Shown: positions 39,275 through 49,011, numbered from the stretch's first letter. The stretch: DNA of 64,000 nucleotides from CAWKGV01 sp963849305 (GCA_963849305.1 CAWKGV010000005.1:1-64000); one strand, 5' to 3'. Numbers and translations: made by a program. The notes: generated from the sequence alone by a model not told the origin.

Positions 39275-39437
39275 CTGTATGAGATGAGATCGAGAAGAGT
39301 ATCTTCCGAAGTAAGTGTGTATGTATTCGCAAGATGTAGTACGAGAGAGCAGTTACTTTTTGGTTGAAACAATTCTCATTGATATCCGAATCCACGTTAG
39401 TTACTAAGTGGTGTTAGTCATTAGGAGAGTTTCGCGA

Positions 39438-39959
39438 ATGATTTTATTATTGACGACAACGGCCGCGTTTTTCCTCATGGCGTTGGCCGCCGTGTTTGTG
39501 GTGCTTCAGAAGATCCGGACAGATAACTCAGTCCCGGCTGAGATTCTCAGCGAGGACTGTCCGGCCGCGCGCTATCGTCCGATGTTTCGATTGCTCGACG
39601 AATCGGACTGCGAATTCATCGCTGGGGGATTCCGCGGGGATTCCCAATTGCTGCGGCGTTTTCGTTCAGAACGCAGATCGTTGTTCCGGATCTATTTGCG
39701 TAATTTGGGAGCCGATCACACAAGGATCGTAACTGCGATCCGTAACCTTATGATCGAATCCCGGCTTGACCGGCCAGGACTTGCGAAGGCGCTGCACCGC
39801 TGCCAATTGAAGTTCGCAATGGCGATGATTTCGGTCGAATTCAGATTACTACTTCACGGAATGGGAATCGGTACCGTTGATGTTCGATCCCTGGTTGCGG
39901 CCGTGGAAGGTCTACAACTTCAACTTCAAGGTATGGTGTTCGTCCAGGCCGCGGGGTGA
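39438..39959 (+). CDS. Membrane-anchored protein of unknown function
   Basis: The start ATG 39438 has AGGAGAG eight bases upstream. One N-terminal transmembrane helix (ILLLTTTAAFFLMALAAVFV) anchors a basic, helical domain of about 145 residues (CPAARYRPMFRLLDESDCEF; QLLRRFRSERRSLFRIYLRN; ALHRCQLKFAMAMISVEFRL). I do not recognise a family. The sigma-28-like site upstream would link it to motility or surface regulation, but this is only a hint. A strong terminator follows. Confidence 0.6.
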   Translation: MILLLTTTAAFFLMALAAVFVVLQKIRTDNSVPAEILSEDCPAARYRPMFRLLDESDCEFIAGGFRGDSQLLRRFRSERRSLFRIYLRNLGADHTRIVTAIRNLMIESRLDRPGLAKALHRCQLKFAMAMISVEFRLLLHGMGIGTVDVRSLVAAVEGLQLQLQGMVFVQAAG

Positions 39960-39997
39960 TGCCGGGAGAAGGACAGCCGGTATGGTGTTTCAGTTCA

Positions 39998-40028
39998 GGA
40001 GGCGGCTCTCAATCCGCCTCCAATTTTT
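39998..40028 (+). terminator. Rho-independent terminator
   Basis: GGAGGCGG (39998-40005) and CCGCCTCC (40014-40021) form a perfect 8-bp stem with an 8-nt loop, followed by AATTTTT. It ends the transcript of the membrane protein gene 39 bp upstream. Confidence 0.85.
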
Positions 40029-40165
40029 GAAGTATGTGTCTCTACCTAGCCTGCCGGCTACCGGCCGCCCATCCCCATTGTTTCCGGTCTGCTGCCTCCG
40101 CAAATCGGCTGCACTGGGCGTTGTGACCTCACTTTTTGTGCGCTCAGATCTTGTGAACGTCGGAT

Positions 40166-41026
40166 CTACACTCGCAATGCTCGACGAAGCACCGAGATGA
40201 ATTCAGGATTGGTTCCGCAACATCCTCCGATGTAATTTGCCCCCGCGTGGTGAAGTTCCAGAGCGTGATCGGCGAATTCTGCGGGGCTCATCCGATAGGC
40301 GATCCGGCCGTCGACGATTTCGGGCAACCCGGCATTGGGCTTGATCCAGAGCGGTTTGGACGTGACGGAGCGGAGACGGCAGCAAATTCCGATGGCCGCT
40401 TCGATGCCGCGGCCGCAGTTTGCGCCGATGATATCGGCACCCGCTTGACTCAGTTCGATGGCTGCCTTCTCGGGCGTGTCTCCGTTGGCTAAGCAGTCCT
40501 TGCTAGCACCCGAGAAGAAGGCCATGCACGCAACGACCGGCACGCGGGCCTTGCGGGCCGCGGCGATGGCGACCACCGCCTCATCGAGTTCCGACATAGT
40601 CTCGATCACGATGCCATCGACACCGGCGCCCGCCATAGCATCGGCTTGCTCCTCGAAGGCTTCCAGCAGTTCTGAGGAAGTAACGCCGCCGCCGGTCAGC
40701 ACCTTGCCACTTGGTCCGATAGAGCCGAACACCTTGGCGCGTCCTGCCGCGCCTCGCCGCGAGTAGTGGACGCCGGCAGTATTGAGCGCGGCGGATCTGT
40801 CCGCCAGTCCGTATGCGGCGAGAGCGATGCGATTGGAGCGGAAGGTGTTGGTGAGGACGATCTGGCTGCCGGCTTCGGCGTAGGCGGCGGCAACAGCCTC
40901 GACACGATGGGGATGCGATAGATTCCAAGCATCGGGGCAATCGGCAGCCGCCAGGCCAAGGCCCTGCAACTCCGTACCCCACGCGCCATCGAGAATGACG
41001 GGAATGGCGCGCCCTCTGCTGACCAT
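40166..41026 (-). CDS. Homocysteine S-methyltransferase family protein
   Basis: The protein has about 286 residues and starts at 41026. It begins with ILDGAWGTELQGLGL, the usual start of this barrel. The zinc-binding cysteines are in GANCGRG and GGCCGTNP. It would transfer a methyl group to homocysteine to form methionine (donor S-methylmethionine, betaine or a folate, not told by sequence). It lacks the cobalamin and folate domains of MetH. The frame is open upstream to 41281, but there is no family homology there. Confidence 0.87.
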   Translation of the reverse strand: MVSRGRAIPVILDGAWGTELQGLGLAAADCPDAWNLSHPHRVEAVAAAYAEAGSQIVLTNTFRSNRIALAAYGLADRSAALNTAGVHYSRRGAAGRAKVFGSIGPSGKVLTGGGVTSSELLEAFEEQADAMAGAGVDGIVIETMSELDEAVVAIAAARKARVPVVACMAFFSGASKDCLANGDTPEKAAIELSQAGADIIGANCGRGIEAAIGICCRLRSVTSKPLWIKPNAGLPEIVDGRIAYRMSPAEFADHALELHHAGANYIGGCCGTNPEFISVLRRALRV

Positions 41027-41157
41027 GTTATCTCTCGCAGATTTTAGCAGAGGAAGTACCAGCGCGTGTGAATGAGTACCGCAAAAAAATCGTCTCCAGA
41101 TCCGGCGATCGGCGTTACCATCGTAGGAGTGGAGCGTCGACGCGAGGCATAGGAATT

Positions 41158-41469
41158 GTGAGCCAGAATCCATCTGAAACTCCTTTTGACAACATCGAGA
41201 GCTCGCACCAGTACGTGGCGCTCCTGGCTGAGGCGATTGAAGAGGCCCGGGGTGACGTAACGTCGGACGTCGTGATCGCAACGGCCGAGGGAGCGGACCG
41301 GCGGAAACAAGCGCTGCAACTTGTGCTGTATAACCTGGCGAAACTGGAATCGCATATGAATGCCAGCCGACGCATTCTTAATGATTTGCGGACTCTGCGC
41401 CGCCTGCTGCTCGATGAGCGCGAGTTAAGAGAGGCCTCATCGATGCGTAGCGGCTCCGCAGGGGTGTAG
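41158..41469 (+). CDS. Small helical hypothetical protein
   Basis: GTG 41158 with AGGA five bases upstream gives a protein of about 103 residues. An upstream GTG at 41068 is possible, but the extra residues look non-coding. The product is all-helical and charged (SPFDNIES-like ETPFDNIESSHQYVALLAEA; ALQLVLYNLAKLESHMNASR; ILNDLRTLRRLLLDER). It may form a coiled-coil or helical hairpin. I do not recognise a function. Confidence 0.55.
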   Translation: MSQNPSETPFDNIESSHQYVALLAEAIEEARGDVTSDVVIATAEGADRRKQALQLVLYNLAKLESHMNASRRILNDLRTLRRLLLDERELREASSMRSGSAGV

Positions 41470-41873
41470 TTGCGGGTCAATCGCGCCGAACTGAACGAGC
41501 GGGAGATCAGCTTAGCCCAATTAATCGCATGAGCCTCGCATCGCCAATCAAGATCATCCAGGGGCGCAGTCTAGATTCTTGACGTAAAGACAGGAACGAG
41601 GCATTGGAGACTCTCTTCGGCTGCCCTCAGGCACCTTGACCGGAGCACGCTGTAGCGCTCTCTCCATGGGTGCGCCGGAAATGAACCTCCTGCGGGTAGA
41701 GGGTGCTACCCAGGGCACTTCTTCCGGGAGCAGCCGTTGCGACGAGATAACACCGCCGCACTTACCGTCTCATAACTGGTTTGGGTGCCTGTGTGCAGCA
41801 GCCAATCCGAACATCTCAGTTCTTCCGTGCGGTTTTACACTCGCTAGCTCCCACAGTCGGGCTGGCTAAATCG
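41470..41873. other. Intergenic stretch without a supported gene
   Basis: About 400 bp between the small helical gene and the small membrane protein. Open frames here are short and lack ribosome sites. I see no clear promoter, hairpin or repeat. Confidence 0.4.
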
Positions 41874-42023
41874 TTATACCGGATTTCGACCCTGGATAAT
41901 TCGGATTAACACCACCGCAATCGCCAGAATTAATAAAAGATGTACGAACCCCCCAAAAGTGTACGAACTCACAACTCCGAGCAGCCAGAGAACAAGTAAA
42001 ATGACGAAAAGCGTCCAAAGCAT
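41874..42023 (-). CDS. lmo0937-type small membrane protein (49 aa)
   Basis: The tiny product begins MLWTLFVILLVLWLLGVVSS and goes on to YTFGGFVHLLLILAIAVVLI, two hydrophobic helices around a YT-GGF turn. This is the lmo0937-family pattern. GGGAGA lies seven bases upstream of the start at 42023. The family is often found next to stress-related genes, as here beside a PA2169-type protein on the same strand. Function unknown. Confidence 0.8.
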   Translation of the reverse strand: MLWTLFVILLVLWLLGVVSSYTFGGFVHLLLILAIAVVLIRIIQGRNPV

Positions 42024-42163
42024 GACGTAATCTCCCGTTCAACGGATTTTGAGCAAGCAGTTTAGATGCCAGTGTATGCGTATTTCTCATCGTAACAGCG
42101 CTTTCAACATTAACCGTCTTGGCGCACGATGATGTCACATACGTTGCGATGGCCGCGATCCAG

Positions 42164-42631
42164 TTAAAAAGCTACACCGCTGGAAGCGGTTTTATTCCTA
42201 AGAGCACGGACCTCCCGGTGCGCGTTCTGGATCGCCGTAAACTGCCGATTTACGGTGCTCTCGATGTCGGCAGGCAGGTTTTCCTTCAGAGCTTTCTGGT
42301 ATGCTTCAACGCCCGCGTCTTCACCCCGCTCGACTTCCTCAAGAACGGTGTGATCGTTTTGGGTTGTAATTTTTGCTTTAACGTCGATCCAGCCGCGATG
42401 AATCGCCCCAGCCGTGGTGCCGCTATCCTCGGGTTCACCGCCGAGACGCATCACTTCCTGCTGCAGTTCGCCCGCGAAGTGCGCGCGCTGCTGCGAGAAT
42501 TCGAAAAATAGCGATTTCAAATTGTGATCCTTCACGTGTTGGGCCGCATCTTGAAATCCCTGTTGGCCATCCTTGCACGTCTCAATCAAGTTATTTAGGA
42601 TCGATCGAGTATTTTTGATATCGTTTGCCAT
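42164..42631 (-). CDS. PA2169-family four-helix-bundle protein (DUF2383)
   Basis: The protein has 155 residues from the start at 42631, preceded by GGGGAGGAG. The helices (NLIETCKDGQQGFQDAAQHV; FFEFSQQRAHFAGELQQEVM; LEEVERGEDAGVEAYQKALK) carry the Glu/His spacing of the ferritin-like DUF2383/PA2169 family. Members are linked to general stress and envelope responses. Its neighbour on the same strand is a small membrane protein often seen with it. Confidence 0.85.
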   Translation of the reverse strand: MANDIKNTRSILNNLIETCKDGQQGFQDAAQHVKDHNLKSLFFEFSQQRAHFAGELQQEVMRLGGEPEDSGTTAGAIHRGWIDVKAKITTQNDHTVLEEVERGEDAGVEAYQKALKENLPADIESTVNRQFTAIQNAHREVRALRNKTASSGVAF

Positions 42632-42811
42632 AGTTATGCTCCTCCCCTGTGCAAGCACGGCACGGGCCGAACGGCCGAATGGAATTGCACTTGTGGCAAA
42701 GCGGAAATTGACCTATTATGCGTACGAACCCTTTTTGCGCGCTCGAAAATCGAATTCTGTATCCGTGGATACGTTCGCAGCGGGAGGGCGCGAAACGGGA
42801 AAGGAGATTCT

Positions 42812-44281
42812 ATGGCTACGGCAGTCGCAGTTGAAAGTCCTGTCAAGATTACCGCAACAAAACTACTGATCAATAATCAATGGGTTAACAGCGTCTCGGG
42901 GAAGACATTCCCCACTATCAATCCGTCCACTGGCGAGGAGATTTGCCAGGTTTCCGAAGCGGACGCAGCCGATGTCGACCGCGCGGTAAAGGCCGCGCGC
43001 GCAGCGTTCGGCGGCCCTTGGCGCAAAATGTCGGCCGCCCAGCGCGGCGTCCTGCTCAACAAACTCGCGGATCTGATCGAGAAACACTCGGACGACTTGG
43101 CTAAGCTTGAGGCGTTCGATAACGGGAAACCATATGCTGTCGCGCGCGCGGCCGACCTGCCGCTCACAGTCGCTTGCTTCCGCTACTATGCCGGGTGGGC
43201 CGACAAAGTGCAAGGCAAAACGATTCCGATCAACGGCAATTATTTCTGTTACACCCGGCACGAACCGGTAGGAGTTGTGGGACAGATTATTCCGTGGAAT
43301 TTCCCGCTGCTGATGTTCGCGTGGAAGCTCGCGCCCGCGCTTGCGACGGGCAACACGATCGTGATGAAGCCGGCGGAGCAAACGCCGCTTACCGCGCTTC
43401 GCGTTGGCGAACTGATTATCGAAGCCGGATTCCCGGAGGGTGTCGTCAACCTGCTGCCTGGCTACGGTGAAACCGCGGGCGCCGCCATTTCCCATCACAT
43501 GGACGTCGACAAGGTAGCGTTCACCGGTTCGACGGAGGTCGGACATCTCATTATGGAGGCGGCGGCCAAGACGAATCTGAAGCGCGTTACTTTGGAACTC
43601 GGCGGCAAGAGTCCTAATATTGTGTTTGCGGATGCCGATCTGGACCAGGCCATCGAAGGCGCGCATTTCGCGCTTTTCTTCAACCAGGGCCAGTGCTGCT
43701 GCGCGGGGTCGAGGCTCTTTGTCGAGGAAAAGGTGTACGACGAAGTTGTCGAGAAGAGCGCTGCCCGCGCGCGTCGGCGAAAAGTCGGCGATCCATTTGC
43801 CGCGGACAGTGAACAAGGGCCCCAGGTGGACGAGACCCAGTTCGAGAAAGTCATGGGCTACATCGAGTCCGGGAAGCAAGATGGCGCCAAGCTGCAATGC
43901 GGCGGAGGACGCGTGGGCGATCGCGGCTATTTCATCGAACCCACCGTTTTCTCCGACGTGCAGGACAACATGAAAATCGCCGAAGAGGAGATATTCGGAC
44001 CGGTGCTCAGTATTATCAAATTCAAGAGCATCGAAGAAGTCGTGCAGCGCGCCAACAACACGATGTACGGACTCGCGGCGGCAGTTTGGACCAAAGACAT
44101 CACCAAAGCGCACGCGATCGCGAACAACGTTCGTGCGGGTACGGTGTGGGTCAATTGCTATGACGTATTCGACGCAGCCGCGCCATTCGGAGGCTTTAAG
44201 CAGTCCGGTATCGGCCGCGAACTCGGCGAGTACGGATTGCAGCAGTACACGGAAGTCAAAACAGTCACGATCAAGTTGTGA
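42812..44281 (+). CDS. NAD(P)-dependent aldehyde dehydrogenase
   Basis: The protein has 489 residues, full family length. The catalytic general base is in VTLELGGKSPNIVFADADL, the nucleophile cysteine in FNQGQCCCAGSRLFVEE, and the cofactor-binding segment is IIPWNFPLLMFAWKLAPALA with FTGSTEVG. The motif PFGGFKQSGIGRELGEYGL near the end is typical of the ALDH1/2-like retinal/betaine-aldehyde branch. It oxidises an aldehyde to the acid in the cytoplasm. Divergent from the PA2169 gene 180 bp away. Confidence 0.92.
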   Translation: MATAVAVESPVKITATKLLINNQWVNSVSGKTFPTINPSTGEEICQVSEADAADVDRAVKAARAAFGGPWRKMSAAQRGVLLNKLADLIEKHSDDLAKLEAFDNGKPYAVARAADLPLTVACFRYYAGWADKVQGKTIPINGNYFCYTRHEPVGVVGQIIPWNFPLLMFAWKLAPALATGNTIVMKPAEQTPLTALRVGELIIEAGFPEGVVNLLPGYGETAGAAISHHMDVDKVAFTGSTEVGHLIMEAAAKTNLKRVTLELGGKSPNIVFADADLDQAIEGAHFALFFNQGQCCCAGSRLFVEEKVYDEVVEKSAARARRRKVGDPFAADSEQGPQVDETQFEKVMGYIESGKQDGAKLQCGGGRVGDRGYFIEPTVFSDVQDNMKIAEEEIFGPVLSIIKFKSIEEVVQRANNTMYGLAAAVWTKDITKAHAIANNVRAGTVWVNCYDVFDAAAPFGGFKQSGIGRELGEYGLQQYTEVKTVTIKL

Positions 44282-44307
44282 TGCGAGCGCGTTGCAATAC
44301 AAATGCC

Positions 44308-44339
44308 CGGCGAGCCGCGCATCATGCCGCGGTTCGCCG
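44308..44339. terminator. Bidirectional hairpin between convergent genes
   Basis: CGGCGAGCCGCG (44308-44319) and CGCGGTTCGCCG (44328-44339) pair over 12 positions with one G-T wobble and an 8-nt loop. It lies in the 67-bp gap between the aldehyde dehydrogenase and holB. No T-run. Confidence 0.5.
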
Positions 44340-44348
44340 ATCGGGCCG

Positions 44349-45377
44349 TTAGCTTTGTGTCCTCAACGCCACGATCAGATCGTCCAACGCAATACATTTC
44401 TGAATATTGCGCCTCAACAACTCGGCGATCTCGTCCAGTTTTTTTAGCCGCGGCAATTATCCACCGGGTGCTCACATGATTAGCCAGCGCCGTCAATTCG
44501 CCGCGCAGATCGCTATTGCGGATGTCGCCTCCGCTTTCCCGCAGAATCAGCAAATCGCGCAGCAAACCGTAAAGCATCGTCACGTGGATTTCCAGTTTCT
44601 CGTTCTTACTTCTACCGATAGCTTCGGAAAACGGCATCCAGGCGCTGAATCCGATCATCCCCGCAGCGGCTTTCAGTAACGTATGCATTGCTTCCCGCCG
44701 CTTTTCGTAGGCGGCGATATCAAGCGATAAAGCGTTGCCTGGACTGCCGCCGGACAATGCGATGCGCTTCTCCGCGTCCTCCAGATTGTGCGCCTTCGCG
44801 AAATCGCGCATCTCCTGGTTCGACAGGGGAGCAAGGGTAATAATAACCGATCTCGATCTTATGGTCGGCAGCAGATCGTACATATTCTCCACGGTCGCGA
44901 TCAGGATGAGATGGCCGGGGGCTCTTCGAGAGTCTTGAGCAGAGAATTAGCGGCCTGCTCATTGGCGCGATCGAGGTGATCGATCAGGAAAATTCGCCAT
45001 TGGCCGTGCAGTGGCTTGAACTGCGCGCGTTCCTTGAGAAGGCGCATTTGCGGAATGGAAATCTGGCGCAGAGGACCGTCCGGCGGGAATGTAAGAAAGT
45101 CGGGGTGAGAGGCGAAAATTAGTGGATCGTCGTTGCGCTTGTCCGCCGCCAGTTTCTCGCGATCGTGAATCAGCGCGACGTTGCCGGAACGGTTTAGGTC
45201 GTCGTGCTCGATCTTCTCCGGATGATTCAGTAATCGTTGAGCAAACCGCCGTGCAAGGGTTGCTTTGCCCAAGCCACTTTCGCCGGCAAATATCAGCGTC
45301 TGCGGTATGCGCCGCTCGGAGATCATACGCTCGAGGGCGGACACGGCGTGCGCATTGCCCCAGAAATTTTCAAACAC
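44349..45377 (-). CDS. holB: DNA polymerase III subunit delta-prime (frameshifted)
   Basis: GTG 45377 begins FENFWGNAHAVSALERMISE, with the AAA+ P-loop FAGESGLGKATLARRFAQRL and sensor region RIFLIDHLDRANEQAANSLL followed by KTLEEPPGH. The second part reads LILIATVENMYDLLPTIRSR. The clamp loader subunit opens the beta clamp during replication. Two breaks exist: one C missing from a C-run near 44,925 (after LEEPP) and one extra A in an A7 run near 44,438. After repair the protein ends in NIQKCIALDDLIVALRTQS. Overlaps the tmk stop by 8 bp. An essential gene broken at homopolymers points to sequence error. Confidence 0.82.
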
Positions 45378-46005
45378 GTCGAGCGACCTCTTTCCAGATC
45401 CGTACGGGCGACTTCATCGACGCTCGCCGCTCCATCGATGACGGCAAAGCGATGCGATTCGCGAGCGGCCAACGCAAGATAGGCATCGCGGACGGCCTTG
45501 TGGAACTCGCGCGATTCCTCGTCGATGCGCGTTTCGGAAGTGGCTACTGCGATGTTGCGTCCGCGGGCGCGCGCCATGCTCTCATCGAGATCGATATCGA
45601 CGAAGATGGTCAGGTCGGGCTGCAAACCCTGGCACGCGATCTCGTCAAGCGCGAGGACGACGTCGGTTCCCAATCCGCGCCCGCATCCTTGGTATACCAG
45701 CGTGGAGTCCGTGAAGCGATCACAGAGGACGACTTGGCCGGCGGCGAGAGCCGGGCGGATCACCTCTTCGACGTTCTGCGCACGGCTCGCAAAGTAGAGC
45801 AGCAGTTCCGCGCGCGAGGTCAAGGCGGTATTGCGGGCGTCTAGCAGGATGGCGCGGATCTGCCGTCCGATATCCGTTCCTCCAGGCTCGACGGTTTCGA
45901 TGACATCCCGTCCGGCGTGCTCAAAGTGTTATAGAGGATACGGAGCTGCGTAGTTTTGCCGCTACCGTCGATACCCTCGAACGTGATGAAGATTCCGCGG
46001 CTCAT
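45370..46005 (-). CDS. tmk: Thymidylate kinase (frameshifted)
   Basis: From the start at 46005: RGIFITFEGIDGSGKTTQ (P-loop), then in another frame RDVIETVEPGGTDIGRQIRA and LLYFASRAQNVEEVIRPALA, VVLCDRFTDSTLVYQGCGRG, DLTIFVDIDLDESMARARGR. The DRF(T/Y)DS and P-loop motifs define thymidylate kinase, which makes dTDP from dTMP. One base is missing near 45,928 and one extra near 45,409; the repaired end is WKEVARRV. The tmk-holB order and overlap is a common operon. Confidence 0.82.
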
Positions 46006-46132
46006 TTTAAGGGGAAGAAACATTGTCTCAGATGCCGGTTCAGCCGTTCGCTCAGATGGCAGGTTGGCGGACTAAGGCGATTAAAGCCATCGATAAGTTG
46101 ACCGGATGATTACAGCAAGGTTAGTATAGAAG

Positions 46133-46209
<77 letters not shown>

Positions 46210-46287
46210 ATCTAATCAACAAGTTGCGCGGTTTGAGAGCCTCTCGGCAGACCCCCAAAAACCCCCATTAACAGAAACAAGTTCCAA

Positions 46288-47433
46288 TCAAGCCGTTCCA
46301 GTCGGCTTTTTGGGCTCCCTCAACACCATCTGCACGATCTTGCTGTTCGCCTGCCGTTTAGTCTCTGGCATAGCCTGCCCGTACACGTTCATCGTCGTCT
46401 GAATACTTGCGTGCCGCATCAACTGCTGCTGGACAGACATCGGCGCTCCGGTGTCATCGAGCCAAGCCCGATACGTGTGTCGAAACGTGTGCCAGCCTAA
46501 CGAGAACAGAAGTCCGGCCTTACGGCCCGCCGGCTTCAAATAGCGCTTCTGGATTTCCTCCTGATGATACGGTCGTCGGGTCACTGGGTTCTGGAAAACC
46601 CAGTCAACGTCGCCGATAACCGGATGCTGGTTCTTCCACTCAAGAACCATACCTGCCAATGATGGATCGAGCGGCATGAGGTCCTGCGAGTACTCCGTCT
46701 TAACGGCATCGACTCGTCCATGGACTACACTTCGCTGAACCAGTAGCGTGCCGGCGTCGAAGTCGAAATCTTCCCACCTTAGCCCCATGATCTCGCTCAC
46801 CCGGAGCCCCAGGCATTGAGCGATCACCACCATGAGGCGGTACTTTACAGGAACGAACTCGAGCACTTGATAAAACTGTTCACTTGTGATGATCGGCGGC
46901 TTTACCGCCCTTTTGCTTCCTCCTTTCACGCGGACCAAAGCCATGGGGTTCTTGTCGATCAATTCCCAGCGTTGGGCTGCCTCAAACATCGAATGCATGA
47001 GACTGCGAATGTGAGACCGCGTTTTCGGCGCGAGAGGCAACTGCTTCAGCCAGTCCTCGACCGGCAACGGCTTCACTTTGTCCAATGGGTGATCGCCCCA
47101 TTTGGGCCTGATATGGTTCTCGACGTTGGAACAGTACGAGAGCCGGGTTGAATGGCGGTCGGGTAATTCCTCCGCCATGAAACGATCGATGATCGCGCCG
47201 AAGCGCGGGACAGCGATCGTTGGTGCTTCTGAATTGAGTTTCAGAAGGCGAGCCTCGGCAGCTTTACGAGCAGCAGATTCGGTCGGAAACTGAATGACGG
47301 TTCCGAGCGTCATGTGCTGACGCTTGCGGACACCGTCGATCATTTCGTAATACCTAAACTCCCACACGTTCGGCCCTTTGGCTCGCTTCTTCTGACGAAA
47401 ACTACCGAATTGATATCGCGCTCTGTTGAACAA
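46288..47433 (-). CDS. Tyrosine recombinase / phage-type integrase
   Basis: The protein has 381 residues. The N-terminal arm-binding region is followed by a SAM-like core-binding domain (FMAEELPDRHSTRLSYCSNV) and the catalytic domain. Active-site residues: Arg in CLGLRVSEIMGLRWEDF, His-x-x-Arg in GWHTFRHTYRAWL, His in LMRHASIQTTMNVYGQ and Tyr in VYGQ. It ends 78 bp from the 3' end of tRNA-fMet, the usual position of an integrase whose attachment site is the tRNA gene. It would insert and excise the island to the right. Intact. Confidence 0.88.
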   Translation of the reverse strand: MFNRARYQFGSFRQKKRAKGPNVWEFRYYEMIDGVRKRQHMTLGTVIQFPTESAARKAAEARLLKLNSEAPTIAVPRFGAIIDRFMAEELPDRHSTRLSYCSNVENHIRPKWGDHPLDKVKPLPVEDWLKQLPLAPKTRSHIRSLMHSMFEAAQRWELIDKNPMALVRVKGGSKRAVKPPIITSEQFYQVLEFVPVKYRLMVVIAQCLGLRVSEIMGLRWEDFDFDAGTLLVQRSVVHGRVDAVKTEYSQDLMPLDPSLAGMVLEWKNQHPVIGDVDWVFQNPVTRRPYHQEEIQKRYLKPAGRKAGLLFSLGWHTFRHTYRAWLDDTGAPMSVQQQLMRHASIQTTMNVYGQAMPETKRQANSKIVQMVLREPKKPTGTA

Positions 47434-47443
47434 CTTCTTGTCC

Positions 47444-47640
47444 TCAGTTCGAGCACGAGTGGCTCTTTGACGATACCTCGGTTTTCAACCACCGGTCCAG
47501 TTCCGAAGCCCGGAAGCGCCACAGTCCGCAGATCAACACGCAGGTACTCTTCCCGCGCGCGCCATTTTCTGCAATGTCTTTGGATGGATTTGGAGCAGCT
47601 TCGCGGCTTCAACGCTGTCCAGAAGGGCTCGAAACGTTCT
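47444..47640 (-). CDS. Excisionase-like HTH protein (one frameshift)
   Basis: The segment LLDSVEAAKLLQIHPKTLQK-MARAGRVPA is the MerR/Xis-type winged helix of excisionase-family DNA-binding proteins (helix_turn_helix_17). After one missing base near 47,560 it continues GLWRFRASELDRWLKTEV and stops at 47444, 11 bp before the integrase start. An Xis next to an Int is the expected order. The true start is unclear; the frame is open up to about 47,775. Confidence 0.6.
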
Positions 47641-47871
47641 GATTCTGGGCTCTTCGAAGCGCCGTTTGAAATCTGACCGGCGCCGTCTTTGTGAGCGGAC
47701 TTCGCAGGAGACATATGTAATGACCTCGTTTCGTTGGTAAATCTGGTACCGCTGTCGTTTGCGCAGTGGCCCCATACCCGTAAGGGCCGCTGGACGACTG
47801 AATCTGACGCGAACTGAACGAAAATTTCAGGACGAGTCTATGATTGTCTGAAATCTTCCACCGTTCGATGA

Positions 47872-48573
47872 ATGGAATTCCGTGAGATTCCAGGACGGTT
47901 TTTGTCAGATCGCGTCCGCCAGCGCCCCTATCGGTTAGGGGCAGTTTTTCGATGCTGTCCTTCGACGAACGACCTGATGGAACGCGCCGGACCGATCATC
48001 GCCAGGATTCTCGAGGAGAACGCCGACCTGCCTATCACGAAGCATATGCAGAAGCGGGCAGACGCGATTGAACTGGTTCGCGAGCGAGACAAGTCAGCAC
48101 GATCTTTGCTTTTCAGTTCACGTCCGTTCCTACTATGCGGTCTTCCTTTGAAACGTCCGCCCGTCGAAACGCTGGAACATACACGAAGGAACGGGAACTT
48201 CCTCTTACATGTACAGGGACATCCGAGGTACGGTCTCCCATTCGGCCAGGACCGCCTTATACCGCTGTGGGTCGCATCGCAAGCTGTTAAGCAGGGTACT
48301 CGCACGATTCACTTCTCCTCTGGTGCGGACATCCTCGACGAATTTGGGCTACCGCCGGACGGCCCACATTACCGTAGACTCTTGGATGGTTTCAAGCGAG
48401 TCTTCGCGAGTACGATTTTCTTTGGAACTGACGAGCAACTCGAATCGGCGGAGGTCTGGGACCTTTCCCGCTTGGGTTTCTTCGATCGATTGCGCCTCTG
48501 GAATCACGAACCCAAACATAGCGAAGCCAAAGAAACCGAACAGAACGTTATCGTGCTCAGCGAAGGGTTCTGA
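47872..48573 (+). CDS. repA: Plasmid replication initiator RepA, N-terminal part (ends at in-frame TGA)
   Basis: Residues about 80-215 match the plasmid RepA family (RepA_C type): LFSSRPFLLCGLPLKRPPVE, TRRNGNFLLHVQGHPRYGLP, FGQDRLIPLWVASQAVKQGT and LDEFGLPPDGPHYRRLLDGF. Such proteins bind iterons and open the origin. The frame stops at TGA 48571-48573 after LSEGF. The same frame then resumes with TKVNEHPIPVNRDIVRSFAN, which is the normal RepA continuation, where TGG (Trp) would be expected. So a single base change cuts the protein, or the sequence is wrong there. Confidence 0.7.
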   Translation: MEFREIPGRFLSDRVRQRPYRLGAVFRCCPSTNDLMERAGPIIARILEENADLPITKHMQKRADAIELVRERDKSARSLLFSSRPFLLCGLPLKRPPVETLEHTRRNGNFLLHVQGHPRYGLPFGQDRLIPLWVASQAVKQGTRTIHFSSGADILDEFGLPPDGPHYRRLLDGFKRVFASTIFFGTDEQLESAEVWDLSRLGFFDRLRLWNHEPKHSEAKETEQNVIVLSEGF

Positions 48574-48579
48574 ACAAAA

Positions 48580-49011
48580 GTGAACGAGCATCCGATTCCA
48601 GTGAATCGCGACATCGTACGAAGTTTCGCGAATGCACCGGGAACCCTCGATTTTTACATGTGGGTCTCGTGGCGATCATATCGCCTATCGAGGGTCGTTC
48701 GAATACCACTCTGGGGTGCCGCGGGTTTATCAGTTCAACTCGGCGTGACAGAGTACGGAAGAGCGCGCGATTTCCGTCGAACCCTCCTGCGCTGGATAGC
48801 TGCGGTGAGACAGTTCTGGCCGCTGTGTCCCGTTCGGCTCTCCTCAGATGGCGACATGCTGCTCGTGGGACCCGAACTGTCATCCGCACCCCCCTGTGGT
48901 TTTCCGAAATTTTCGCATTTAATCCGACTCCGAAGTTATTCCGAGTCGATTCTGAGGCTTGCGAGAAAGTTTTGTAAAACGCACTTCACGGGATTCCCAC
49001 AGTCGGAATAA
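48580..49011 (+). CDS. repA: RepA C-terminal part, downstream of the in-frame stop
   Basis: Same frame as the upstream part, starting at GTG 48580, six bases after the TGA. The text VNRDIVRSFANAPGTLDFYM-WVSWRSYRLSRV and ARDFRRTLLRWIAAVRQFWP is the second winged-helix region of RepA proteins. The last 40 residues lie over the iteron-like sites and may not be real coding. It could be expressed alone by re-initiation at GTG, but more likely belongs to a single repA. Confidence 0.6.
   Translation: MNEHPIPVNRDIVRSFANAPGTLDFYMWVSWRSYRLSRVVRIPLWGAAGLSVQLGVTEYGRARDFRRTLLRWIAAVRQFWPLCPVRLSSDGDMLLVGPELSSAPPCGFPKFSHLIRLRSYSESILRLARKFCKTHFTGFPQSE

Noticed and set aside
42863..44302. 479-codon open frame on the minus strand
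   Set aside because: Fully antisense to an intact aldehyde dehydrogenase with all catalytic motifs; no domain in the minus product.
48571..48573. UGA read as tryptophan or selenocysteine
   Set aside because: Other genes in the segment end normally in TGA, and no selenocysteine insertion element is seen.
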